This document shows positions 51,612 through 59,424 of a stretch of 59,497 bases of DNA, in pieces. The notes under the pieces are model-generated. The model was not told the origin of the DNA and made no database searches. It saw nothing but the letters and a program-made list of their open reading frames with translations. Both the position numbers and the translations under genes were made by a program. Numbering within the stretch: the stretch's first letter is position 1; each line of letters opens with the position of its first letter. The stretch is from Fimivicinus intestinavium (GTDB taxonomy: Bacteria; Bacillota; Clostridia; Oscillospirales; Acutalibacteraceae), in contig DVKY01000108.1 of the NCBI GenBank assembly GCA_018715765.1, positions 1 through 59,497 of the forward strand. Reading direction: 5' to 3'.

Positions 51612-52841
51612 ATGGAGCTTGACCGCAAAACGATGAAAAAACTTTTGTTGCTGATTGCCTTCGGCGTCGCTTTATTCCTGGGGCTGCAAAACATCTCTGC
51701 TGTGGCCGCCGTATGCCGCTCGATCCTACAGCTTTTTATGCCGTTGCTGATTGGCTTTTGCGTTGCATTTATCCTCAATGTGCTGCTTCGCCTGGTGGAA
51801 GAGCGCCTTTTTGCCCCGCTCAACCGGAAAAACGGGCCGGTGTGGCGGCGCGTTCGCCGGCCGGCGGGTATTTTCCTGACGTTTGGCATCATTTTTGGCA
51901 TCCTGTTTATCCTGATTTTCATGATTGTGCCGGAGCTGAAAAGAGCTTTCAGCCTGCTTGTGGCAAACCTGCCGCAGTATGCGGAGCAGGGGAAGGCATG
52001 GATTTCCCGGGCGGCGGATTTTTTCAAGCTGGATGCCTCCGCGCTGATTAACCTGGAAATCGACTGGGAGAAGCTGAGCTCCACCGTGATTGACTATCTC
52101 AAGCGGGATTCCGGCAAGCTGGTCAATACAACGGTTGATATTACCACCTCCATTTTCAGCTCTATTTTTAATTTTATCCTCGGCGTTGTTTTTTCCGCCT
52201 ATATCCTGATGCAGAAAGAAAAGCTTGGCGGCCAGGCGACCCGTATGCTCTATGCCTTTTTGCCGGAGCGTTGGGCAGACAGGGCGCTGCACGTCTGTGC
52301 GCTGTCGAACCAGATGTTTTCCCGATTCGTAACGGGCCAGTGCACAGAGGCTGTTATCATCGGGCTGCTCTGCTTTATCGGAATGCTGATCTTCCGTATG
52401 CCGTATGCGCCGATGATTTCTGTGCTGGTCGGTTTTACCTCCCTGATTCCTATTTTTGGCGCATTTATCGGCACGGCGATCGGCGCGTTTTTGATTTTAA
52501 TGGACTCCCCCATGCAGGCGGTGTGGTTTGTGCTGTTTATCATCATTCTTCAGCAGCTGGAGGGAGACCTGATTTATCCGCGCGTGGTGGGCAGCTCCGT
52601 CGGCCTGCCGAGCCTGTGGGTGCTGCTGGCCGTAACCATCGGCGGGAGCGTTTGGGGAGTGCTGGGTATGCTGGTGAGCGTGCCCTTGTGCTCGGTGCTG
52701 TATTGCCTGCTGCGCGAGGTGGTAGGCACGCGCCTGGAGCAGCGCGGGCTCTCCGCAAAGGGCATGGCGCAGGAGCCGCCTCCCGCTCCACGGCGGCCGG
52801 TCAGAAAATGGAATATTCCGCGTCTGCGGAAAAAGAAATGA
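51612..52841 (+). CDS. AI-2E family (YtvI/PerM-like) transporter
   Basis: About 409 residues with paired membrane segments at the N-terminus (LLLLIAFGVALFLGLQ; SILQLFMPLLIGFCVAFIL), an extracytoplasmic loop around 110-170, and C-terminal segments including LVGFTSLIPIFGAFIGTAIGA, the family's conserved core. Family members export autoinducer-2, Na+/H+ or unknown substrates. A TTG four codons upstream (51600) lies at the ribosome binding site GGAGGA, so ATG 51612 is chosen. The last about 40 residues are basic and proline-rich. Confidence 0.9.
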   Translation: MELDRKTMKKLLLLIAFGVALFLGLQNISAVAAVCRSILQLFMPLLIGFCVAFILNVLLRLVEERLFAPLNRKNGPVWRRVRRPAGIFLTFGIIFGILFILIFMIVPELKRAFSLLVANLPQYAEQGKAWISRAADFFKLDASALINLEIDWEKLSSTVIDYLKRDSGKLVNTTVDITTSIFSSIFNFILGVVFSAYILMQKEKLGGQATRMLYAFLPERWADRALHVCALSNQMFSRFVTGQCTEAVIIGLLCFIGMLIFRMPYAPMISVLVGFTSLIPIFGAFIGTAIGAFLILMDSPMQAVWFVLFIIILQQLEGDLIYPRVVGSSVGLPSLWVLLAVTIGGSVWGVLGMLVSVPLCSVLYCLLREVVGTRLEQRGLSAKGMAQEPPPAPRRPVRKWNIPRLRKKK

Positions 52842-52848
52842 AGCGGAC

Positions 52849-52937
52849 GCCGGATTACAGATGTCAGACGGCCGATTACAGCTTTCAGGCAATCAATTTA
52901 TAATCCGAACTCTCACGTCTCTTATCTGTAATCTGTT
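52849..52937. repeat. Heptamer-repeat element, locus C
   Basis: Reverse-oriented 7-mers GCCGGAT, TACAGAT, GTCAGAC at 52849-52869. Forward 7-mers ATCCGAA, CTCTCAC, GTCTCTT, ATCTGTA, ATCTGTT run at 52903-52937 in unbroken phase. It is the shortest of the three loci and lies just ahead of the SRP RNA promoter. Confidence 0.7.
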
Positions 52938-52944
52938 TTCCCTC

Positions 52945-52973
52945 TTGCCTTTCCGGGAAAGATATATTATAAT
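52945..52973 (+). promoter_or_regulatory. Promoter of the SRP RNA
   Basis: TTGCCT (52945-52950), 17-base spacer, TATAAT (52968-52973). The transcript would begin around 52980. Confidence 0.85.
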
Positions 52974-53001
52974 ACAAATCGGTATTTTTACTTCAGGCTT
53001 T

Positions 53002-53163
53002 GGCAGAGCGAAGCATTTATTTGGTCATGCGGCGGGCGGGTCCTGTGCGGCGGGGCGCTGTGAACCATGTCAGGCGGGGAACCGAGCAGCATTAAGCAGT
53101 CAGCACTGTGCGCCACAGTCTGCCTGTCCGCTGCATGACCAAGTAAACGGTTCGCTTTGCCTT
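53002..53163 (+). ncRNA. ffs: Signal recognition particle RNA (small bacterial type)
   Basis: The conserved domain IV core GAACCATGTCAGGCGGGGAA followed by CCGAGCAGCATTAAG matches SRP RNA, which binds Ffh and FtsY for cotranslational targeting. TTGGTCATGC (53021-53030) pairs with GCATGACCAA (53133-53142). An outer helix GGCAGAGCGAA/TTCGCTTTGCC (53002-53163) is followed by TTTTTA and looks like the terminator. Position directly upstream of dnaX is the usual one in Firmicutes. Exact ends after processing are not visible. Confidence 0.88.
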
Positions 53164-53204
53164 TTTATTAGGGGGCTTTGCGAGCGGAAAGGGGGCGCGG
53201 ATTG

Positions 53205-54887
53205 ATGTATCAGGTGCTCTATCGGAAGTGGCGCCCGCAGGTGTTTTCCGATGTTGCCGGGCAGCCGCATGTGACGGATACGCTGCGTCATGAATTAGAG
53301 GAGGGCCGGCTGTCTCACGCCTATCTCTTCACCGGTTCGCGCGGCACGGGAAAGACGACCTGCGCCAAAATTCTTGCCAAGGCGGTCAACTGCCTGCATC
53401 CTGTGGATGGAAACCCCTGCAACGAGTGTGAGATCTGCAAGGGGATCGACAATGGTTCCATCCTGGATGTTATTGAGATTGACGCGGCAAGCAACAACGG
53501 CGTGGATAATATCCGCGACCTGCGTGAGGAAGCGAGCTTCACTCCGGTTGCGGCGAAATACCGCGTGTATATCATCGACGAGGTGCATATGCTCTCCCTC
53601 GGCGCGTTCAACGCGCTGCTGAAAACATTGGAGGAGCCGCCCTCGTACGTCCTGTTTATACTGGCGACTACGGAGGTGCACAAGCTTCCTGCTACGATCC
53701 TTTCCCGCTGCCAGCGGTTTGATTTTCGGCGGATTCCACCGGAGGATATTGCAGCCCGCCTGGAATATGTAGCCGGGCAGGAGGGCATGACGCTCGCACA
53801 TGAGGCGGCGCTGCTGATCGCCCGCATTGCGGACGGCGCGCTGCGCGATGCGCTCTCCATCCTCGACCAGTGCGCCGGGCGCTCCAACCAGATCACGGTG
53901 GAGGTAGTCAGCGAGGCGGCAGGGCTTGCCGGCCGTGGGCATCTCTACGAGCTCTCCGCAGCCATTCGCGGGCAGGACAGCGCCAGAGCGCTCGCCCTGC
54001 TTGACGAGCTTCACCAGGGCTCCTGCGATATGGAGCGGCTGTGCGGCGATCTGATCGATCACTTCCGTAATCTGATGATTGCAAAAACAGTGCCCCGGCC
54101 TGGGGAACTGATTATCTGCACGGAAAGCGAGCTTAAGCAGATTTGCTCCGAGGCAGAGGGCTTTTCGATGGAAGCGGTGCTTTCAGCTCTTGATTTGCTT
54201 CAGAGCACACTGGAGCGCATGCGCGCCGGTGTCGACCGCCGCATTGAGATGGAGATGGCGCTCATCCGTCTCGCTACGCCTGCGCTCTGTACGGACAGTG
54301 CGGCGCTGCTGCGGCGTATTGAGGCGCTTGAGCAGGCGATGCGCACCGGGCGTGCTCCTGCTTCTGCCCCGGCAGAATCCATAGGGGAGCAGCAGGACGC
54401 TGCTGAGAGCCGCCCCACCGTGCCGCCGGAGCCGGAGCGTGCGGCCTCCCGCTCGGTTGTTTCACAGGAGAAAACGGCGCCGGTTACAGCGCCTGCGGCT
54501 GAGCGCCCCGCCAGGCCGAAGCCGCAGGATGATTCGGAGTCGCAGGCCGGGCAGGAAGGGGATGAATCCTTTCTGAAATGGCCGCAGGTGCTGGCAGTGT
54601 TGTCTGAGATTGACAAGCCGATTGCCGGGATTCTGGCAGGCTCCAGCGCGTTTTTCCGTGGGGAGTTTGTGCTGATTCAGTCGGGCAATCCGTTGCTGGG
54701 CAACTTTATCCGGCAGGGCAGCCATTCCTCCGCGGTCAAGGAGGCGGTGCTCCGTGTGACGGGGCAGAAATACCGCCTGGGGCTTTACAACGCAGGCGCC
54801 AATAAAACGCCGAAGAAACAGACGGATCCGCTCGACGACCTGCTGGGCCGCCTGAGCGATGCGCAGGTGGAAACGGAAATCCGATAG
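53205..54887 (+). CDS. dnaX: DNA polymerase III subunits gamma/tau
   Basis: About 560 residues, the clamp-loader ATPase. Walker A GSRGTGKTTCAK (about 35-46), a four-cysteine zinc module (C-x8-CNECEIC type, 55-75), Walker B/DEAx region IIDEVHMLS and sensor-1 ILATTEVHKLPATILSRCQRF are present. The C-terminal third (about 370-460) is a Pro/Glu/Ala-rich linker before a tau-like tail. Length matches Bacillus DnaX. ATG 53205 is preceded by in-frame TTG and GGGGGCG. It is followed by ybaB and recR, the standard Firmicute cluster. Confidence 0.97.
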   Translation: MYQVLYRKWRPQVFSDVAGQPHVTDTLRHELEEGRLSHAYLFTGSRGTGKTTCAKILAKAVNCLHPVDGNPCNECEICKGIDNGSILDVIEIDAASNNGVDNIRDLREEASFTPVAAKYRVYIIDEVHMLSLGAFNALLKTLEEPPSYVLFILATTEVHKLPATILSRCQRFDFRRIPPEDIAARLEYVAGQEGMTLAHEAALLIARIADGALRDALSILDQCAGRSNQITVEVVSEAAGLAGRGHLYELSAAIRGQDSARALALLDELHQGSCDMERLCGDLIDHFRNLMIAKTVPRPGELIICTESELKQICSEAEGFSMEAVLSALDLLQSTLERMRAGVDRRIEMEMALIRLATPALCTDSAALLRRIEALEQAMRTGRAPASAPAESIGEQQDAAESRPTVPPEPERAASRSVVSQEKTAPVTAPAAERPARPKPQDDSESQAGQEGDESFLKWPQVLAVLSEIDKPIAGILAGSSAFFRGEFVLIQSGNPLLGNFIRQGSHSSAVKEAVLRVTGQKYRLGLYNAGANKTPKKQTDPLDDLLGRLSDAQVETEIR

Positions 54888-54928
54888 CCTGACGATGCGG
54901 AAAGAACTATAATTTGGAGGAAGAGCAG

Positions 54929-55273
54929 ATGAAAGCAAGAATTCCAAACGCCGGCAACAGCGGCAACATGATGAAGCAGATTCAGAAGATGCAGGAGGAG
55001 ATGGCGCGCGTACAGGCGGAATGCGAAGCCGCCGAATACACAACAAGCGCAGGCGGCGGAGCCGTCGAGGTGACAGTCAACGGCAAGCATGAGGTGGTCA
55101 AGATCGACATGAAGCCGGAGATCGTAGATCCGGAGGATATTGAGATGCTGCAGGATCTGCTGATCGCTTCCATCAATGAGGCAATGCGTAAGGCAGATGA
55201 AACCTCGGAACGTGAGATGGGTAAGGTCACTGGCGGGCTGAATCTTCCCGGTATGCCGGGAGGCCTGTTTTAA
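54929..55273 (+). CDS. ybaB: YbaB/EbfC-family nucleoid-associated protein
   Basis: About 114 residues. The family core MMKQIQKMQEEMARVQAECE, GGGAVEVTVNGKHEV and DLLIASINEAMRKADE is present. The protein forms tweezer-like dimers that bind DNA. Start ATG 54929 has GGAGGAAG upstream, and a TTG five codons earlier is part of the ribosome binding site region. It lies between dnaX and recR, as in Bacillus. Confidence 0.95.
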   Translation: MKARIPNAGNSGNMMKQIQKMQEEMARVQAECEAAEYTTSAGGGAVEVTVNGKHEVVKIDMKPEIVDPEDIEMLQDLLIASINEAMRKADETSEREMGKVTGGLNLPGMPGGLF

Positions 55274-55276
55274 GCG

Positions 55277-55882
55277 ATGGCGGGGTATCAGGTGGCCGCG
55301 CTGTCGCGGCTGGTTGAGCAATTTGAGCGTATGCCCGGCATCGGGCGCAAGAGTGCGCAGCGGCTTGCCTTCTATGTGCTCGGCCTGTCCGACGCGGAGG
55401 CGAAGGGGTTCGCGCAGGCGATTCTGGATGCGCATGAAAAAATCCATCGCTGCAAAGTTTGCTGCAACCTGACGGATGCGGAGCTCTGTTCTGTCTGCGG
55501 CAATCCTGCGCGGGATAAGACGAAAATCTGCGTGGTGGAGGATCCGCGTGATGTGCTCGCCATTGAGCGCACGCATGAATATGACGGCACGTATCATGTG
55601 CTGCATGGGGCGATTTCCCCAATGAACGGCGTCGGCCCGGAGCAGCTTGCCGTTAAGGAACTGCTCGCCCGCCTGGGCGGGGAGGAAGAGGTGGATGAGG
55701 TCATCATGGCGACGAACCCGACTGTAGAGGGGGAGGCGACCGCCATGTATATCTCCCGGCTGCTCAAGCCCATGGGCGTCAAGGTGACCCGCCTGGCCTA
55801 CGGCGTGCCGGTGGGCGCGGATCTTGAATATGCGGACGAAGTGACCCTTTCCCGTGCGCTGGAGGGCCGGCAAGTTATTTGA
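55277..55882 (+). CDS. recR: Recombination protein RecR
   Basis: 201 residues. An N-terminal helix-hairpin-helix (FERMPGIGRKSAQRLAFYVL), a C4 zinc finger (CKVCCNLTDAELCSVC) and a Toprim domain (CVVEDPRDVLAIERT) are present. C-terminal Walker-B-like TRLAYGVPVGADLEYADEVT completes the family signature. It acts with RecF/RecO in gap repair. It starts four bases after ybaB, with the ribosome binding site in that gene's end. Confidence 0.97.
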   Translation: MAGYQVAALSRLVEQFERMPGIGRKSAQRLAFYVLGLSDAEAKGFAQAILDAHEKIHRCKVCCNLTDAELCSVCGNPARDKTKICVVEDPRDVLAIERTHEYDGTYHVLHGAISPMNGVGPEQLAVKELLARLGGEEEVDEVIMATNPTVEGEATAMYISRLLKPMGVKVTRLAYGVPVGADLEYADEVTLSRALEGRQVI

Positions 55883-55918
55883 TCGCAGCGCTGGAAGACA
55901 TTGTTTGAGCGATTTTGC

Positions 55919-55946
55919 TTGACAAAAAATTTTTGTATGATATAAT
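55919..55946 (+). promoter_or_regulatory. Promoter of smpB and tmRNA
   Basis: TTGACA (55919-55924), 16-base spacer, TATAAT (55941-55946). No separate promoter is seen before tmRNA, which starts 20 bases after smpB. Confidence 0.85.
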
Positions 55947-55988
55947 CCAATATCCAGCCGGTGATCCGGCAAGAGGGAGGGAAGGGCC

Positions 55989-56462
55989 TTGGGCGGCGCA
56001 CAGAAAAGTGAATGTAAAACCGTTGCCAATAACAAAAAGGCCTTTCACGACTATTTTGTGATCGAGAGCGCGGAGGCTGGCATTGAGCTTTTTGGTACGG
56101 AGGTCAAATCCGTGCGGCAGGGGCGCGTCAATTTAAAGGATGCGTGGTGCTCCATCAAGGATGGCGAGATTTTTGTCAACGGTATGCATATCAGCCCCTA
56201 TGAGCAAGGGAACATCTTTAACCGCGACCCGATGCGCGAAAAAAGGCTGCTTATGCACAAACGGGAGATCAATCGCCTCTATGGCCTGACAAAGCAGCAG
56301 GGCTACGCGCTGATTCCCCTTTCTGCATACTTCAAAAAGGGGCGGGTCAAAATCCAGGTGGGGCTTTGCAAGGGCAAGAAGAATTATGACAAGCGTGAGG
56401 ATATGGCCCGAAGGGCTGCGGCGCGCGATATTGAGCGCTCTCTGAAGGAGCGGCAGCGGTAA
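55989..56462 (+). CDS. smpB: SsrA-binding protein SmpB
   Basis: 157 residues with TTG start after GAGGGAGGGAAGGG. The core VANNKKAFHDYFVIESAEAG, GTEVKSVRQGRVNLKD, EIFVNGMHISPYEQGN and the basic tail KKNYDKREDMARRAAARDIE are diagnostic. It binds the tRNA-like domain of tmRNA in trans-translation. The tmRNA gene follows immediately. Confidence 0.97.
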   Translation: MGGAQKSECKTVANNKKAFHDYFVIESAEAGIELFGTEVKSVRQGRVNLKDAWCSIKDGEIFVNGMHISPYEQGNIFNRDPMREKRLLMHKREINRLYGLTKQQGYALIPLSAYFKKGRVKIQVGLCKGKKNYDKREDMARRAAARDIERSLKERQR

Positions 56463-56482
56463 CGCAAAATCAACAATCACAG

Positions 56483-56831
56483 GGGGATGAAAGGATTTCG
56501 ACGGGGGCTTTGAAGCACGATAAGCGAGCAGCGGCGCGGAACCGCTTAAAAAGCCGCACTTTTTAAAGAATAAACGACAACAATAAAGTTTCGTTACAGG
56601 CTGCTTAAGCCTGCGTCCTGCCCTTGAGTCCTGCGGCTTGGGTTTGGGCGTCGATTAGCAGGGAACGTGAACAGGGGCTGGCCTCCGCCCCTGTCATGAC
56701 TTGGAGGCTACCGTAAGCGCCAGCCTGCCTGCCGGCGGGCGCTGAGGGGAATCCCAGTAGACCGGATACGCTCGTAGAAAGTTGTGTGGATGGGCTTTCG
56801 GACGCGGGTTCAACTCCCGCCATCTCCACCA
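56483..56831 (+). ncRNA. ssrA: Transfer-messenger RNA
   Basis: The 5' GGGGATGAAAGGATTTCGAC and 3' GTTCAACTCCCGCCATCTCC-ACCA ends form the alanyl acceptor stem with encoded CCA. The tag frame (about 56573-56605) reads NDNNKVSLQAA before TAA. The triplet before it is ATA, a possible resume codon. The RNA rescues stalled ribosomes and adds a degradation tag. The -LQAA end differs from the common -ALAA. It lies 20 bases after smpB. Confidence 0.96.
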
Positions 56832-56832
56832 C

Positions 56833-56868
56833 GTCGGAGCAAAGTCCGCTTTGCTCCGACGCTTTTTG
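56833..56868 (+). terminator. Terminator of tmRNA
   Basis: CGTCGGAGCAAAG, TCCG loop, CTTTGCTCCGACG, then CTTTTTG, directly after the CCA end. Confidence 0.92.
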
Positions 56869-57017
56869 TGCCCACGGCAAAAAAGACGTTATCCGCCCGC
56901 ACCCCTGCTCCTCCTTTCCAAATCGCAACCGCTGCGCTGGGTTGCGATTTGGTGTCGCCGCTTCGCGGCGGCTGTAATTTTACGGAAATGTCGATTTAAA
57001 CTGTTCTTTCCAGATGT

Positions 57018-57072
57018 AAAGAGGCCGAAATTTGGGGCTCAAAAATGAGACACCCAAGTTTCGGCCTCTTTA
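57018..57072 (+). terminator. Second hairpin downstream of tmRNA
   Basis: AAGAGGCCGAAATTTGGG and CCCAAGTTTCGGCCTCTT pair across an 18-base loop, followed by TATT. Another stem, AAATCGCAACC/GGTTGCGATTT, lies at about 56921-56951. No gene is visible in 56869-57200. Confidence 0.65.
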
Positions 57073-57217
57073 TTATGAGATAAATCCTGGTTAAATCCAT
57101 TTATGCGTCACTTACTGATGCATAAATCTGGCAAAAAACAACGTATGGTGTATAATAGTTGAAACGATAAGTAATTTTTGATATGATATTTCTATAAACA
57201 AAGGGAGGGTGCAGAAG

Positions 57218-58324
57218 ATGGCATATTACATAGATTTGTTTTCCTCTGAAACATATTGGGCTTTCTGTGACTCCCATCGGGATATCACCGGGTTCAGAGA
57301 GAAAAGAAGGCGGATGGCTACCAATATTAAACCAGGGGATAAGTTTATTTGCTATATGACCAAACTGTCCCGCTGGATTGGCGTGCTGGAGGTTTCTTCG
57401 GGCTGCTTTATAGACAACCAGCCTGTTTTTATGGAATCGGATGACCCATTTGTTGTTCGCTTTCGTGTATCGCCTGAGGTTTGGCTGGCCCCGGAGGAAG
57501 GGATACCGATCAACCATGATAGATCGTGGAAACATCTCTCTTTTACCAGAGATTTACCCAAAACCAGTACTGCTTGGACGGGGAAAGTCCGGGGTAGTCT
57601 GGCCAAGTTGACAGATGAAGACGGAAGGTATTTGGAAGCCCTTTTGATCGCCCAAGGCAGCGAACGAAAAAGCTTTCCATTAACTGCTATAGAACAGAAA
57701 AATCTTAGGCCTTCCATGATAAATTCAGAAGCAGGGCAAATTGTCGTTTCCATTCCGGAGGACGAGAGCAATGCGGCCGGCCGGCGCGGTATGGAGACAG
57801 AGCACGCGAAAATGCAGGCCCTAATTTCCAAAATTGGAGAGTCCATGGGGTTTCGTATATGGCTTCCTTTTTCAGACCGTCAGCGTGTCTTGAAGGTATG
57901 GAATCCAGTTGCGGACAACGTGCTTTTAGGCCGTTTGCCTTTGAACTACGATACTGTAACATTACGGATAATCGAAAATATTGATGTTCTCTGGATTCGG
58001 CGGAATGCGATTATGCGGGCGTTTGAAATTGAACATTCCACATCAATATATTCTGGGCTTCTGCGCATGGCAGATTTAATGAGCCTTCAGCAAAATTTGA
58101 AGATCAGGGCCCATATTGTTGCCCCGATGTCCAGACGCAGGAAGGTGCTGCAAGAAATATCCCGGCCAGTTTTTGCCTTGATGGAAAGCGGGCCTATGTC
58201 GGAATCGTGCTCCTATTTATCCTATGATGCAGTCAAAGAACTGGGCGCCGAAAGAAACCTGTCTCATATGAACGATAGTATTTTAGAGGATTACGCGGAA
58301 TATGCTCAGGAAACGGATTTTTAG
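57218..58324 (+). CDS. EVE/PUA-like domain protein with possible nuclease domain (putative defence gene)
   Basis: About 368 residues. The N-terminal 150 residues look like an EVE/PUA-type domain (YYIDLFSSETYWAFC; KPGDKFICYMTKLSRWIGVL), a fold that reads modified bases. The C-terminal half has DVLWIRRNAIMRAFEIEHST followed by SIYSGLLRMADL and AHIVAPMSRRRKV, reminiscent of PD-(D/E)xK-like nucleases with the usual Lys replaced. A modification-dependent restriction role is inferred. ATG 57218 fits the GGGAGGG ribosome binding site; a GTG three codons upstream is an alternative. Codon use looks more AT-rich than its neighbours. Confidence 0.6.
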   Translation: MAYYIDLFSSETYWAFCDSHRDITGFREKRRRMATNIKPGDKFICYMTKLSRWIGVLEVSSGCFIDNQPVFMESDDPFVVRFRVSPEVWLAPEEGIPINHDRSWKHLSFTRDLPKTSTAWTGKVRGSLAKLTDEDGRYLEALLIAQGSERKSFPLTAIEQKNLRPSMINSEAGQIVVSIPEDESNAAGRRGMETEHAKMQALISKIGESMGFRIWLPFSDRQRVLKVWNPVADNVLLGRLPLNYDTVTLRIIENIDVLWIRRNAIMRAFEIEHSTSIYSGLLRMADLMSLQQNLKIRAHIVAPMSRRRKVLQEISRPVFALMESGPMSESCSYLSYDAVKELGAERNLSHMNDSILEDYAEYAQETDF

Positions 58325-58485
58325 CCGGGCAGCTCTTTTGTCAACGCTTCCCACACCTGCGATGGGCGAGTCGCGCACCGCAGGTTTTTCCTTTTTAAAA
58401 CGGCATACCTGCGCCGCTCTTGCGCTTTACAAACAAGCGGTCTATCATCCTGTTAACAGATCCCTTATAAGAAGGAGTGCCCAAC

Positions 58486-59112
58486 GTGAAGGAAATCGAC
58501 CCACAGCTGACCAAACGCGCCAGAGCGTTTTCGCTCTGGATGAACGCCCCAATGCCCATGGTAACGCTTTTCAAAACGCTGGATGTGACGCGCCTGATAA
58601 AATTGAGCCGTAGGCATGGGTATAAATTCAATATGCTCCTGTGCTGGTGCATCGGCAAAGCGGCTTCGCAGGCGGAGGCTTTTTATTTGCTGCCGGTGGG
58701 CGATAAATTGATGCAATATGACCGCTTGGCTGTCAATACCGTTGTTGCGGCCAGGGATGGCGGGATCAGCACTTGCGATATCCCATTTTCAGAGAGCCTG
58801 CAACAGTTTCATTACGACTATTTACAGCTGACCCGTCAGGTGTATGATACCGGCTTAGCGTATGAGCTCGGCGAGGAGTATATGGTAATCGGTACCTCTG
58901 CCCTGAAAGACCATGAAATTGACGGAGCGGTTAATCTATATGCCGGTTTTTATAACAATCCGTTTCTGATCTGGGGCCGGTACAAAAGCGGGCTCTTTAA
59001 AACGACGCTTTCCATATCCTTTCAATTTCATCACACTCAGATGGATGGGGTTCCAGCCGCACAGTTTCTGGACTGCCTGCAAGAAGAAATAAAGCGTTTA
59101 AAGATTGTGTAA
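58486..59112 (+). CDS. Chloramphenicol O-acetyltransferase-like protein
   Basis: About 208 residues of the CAT/acyltransferase fold. The catalytic motif HHTQMDGVPAAQFL (HHxxxDG) near the C-terminus, with N-terminal KFNMLLCWCIGKAASQAEAF, matches CAT-family proteins. Some relatives acetylate chloramphenicol and others have unknown substrates. GTG 58486 lies eight bases after GAAGGAG; a GTG three codons upstream overlaps the ribosome binding site. It is flanked by the EVE-domain gene and a recombinase end, consistent with mobile cargo. Confidence 0.8.
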   Translation: MKEIDPQLTKRARAFSLWMNAPMPMVTLFKTLDVTRLIKLSRRHGYKFNMLLCWCIGKAASQAEAFYLLPVGDKLMQYDRLAVNTVVAARDGGISTCDIPFSESLQQFHYDYLQLTRQVYDTGLAYELGEEYMVIGTSALKDHEIDGAVNLYAGFYNNPFLIWGRYKSGLFKTTLSISFQFHHTQMDGVPAAQFLDCLQEEIKRLKIV

Positions 59113-59119
59113 ACAAAAC

Positions 59120-59182
59120 GCCTCTGATGCAATCAATCCAAAGACAAGGGCTGACACGATGGATTGTGATTCCATCAGAGGC
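59120..59182. terminator. Inverted repeat after the CAT-like gene
   Basis: GCCTCTGATGCAATCAATCC and GGATTGTGATTCCATCAGAGGC pair imperfectly over about 20 bases around a short internal spacer. There is no T-run. A second hairpin (CCTATCCG...CGGATAGG, about 59385-59418) lies at the end of the recombinase-like gene. Between 59183 and 59384 nothing is recognised. Confidence 0.45.
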
Positions 59183-59424
59183 TCAATGCAATGCTGCCGA
59201 AAACGCAACGTTATATGGCCGTCGGCATATCGATCAGTTTTGTGAAAGCAACGGAGGATTGATTTTTCAGTCCCGACGTGTCACTGAGGGTTTTCTGCCT
59301 CAACGGTCAACTGGTTAAAATAATCCGGCACGTTTTACTAATGTGCGATAAAGAAGCAATAGAAGCGTAAAAAATTTTGCCGTTCCTATCCGGCACTTGG
59401 CCATTGTGTCGGATAGGTCGGGCG

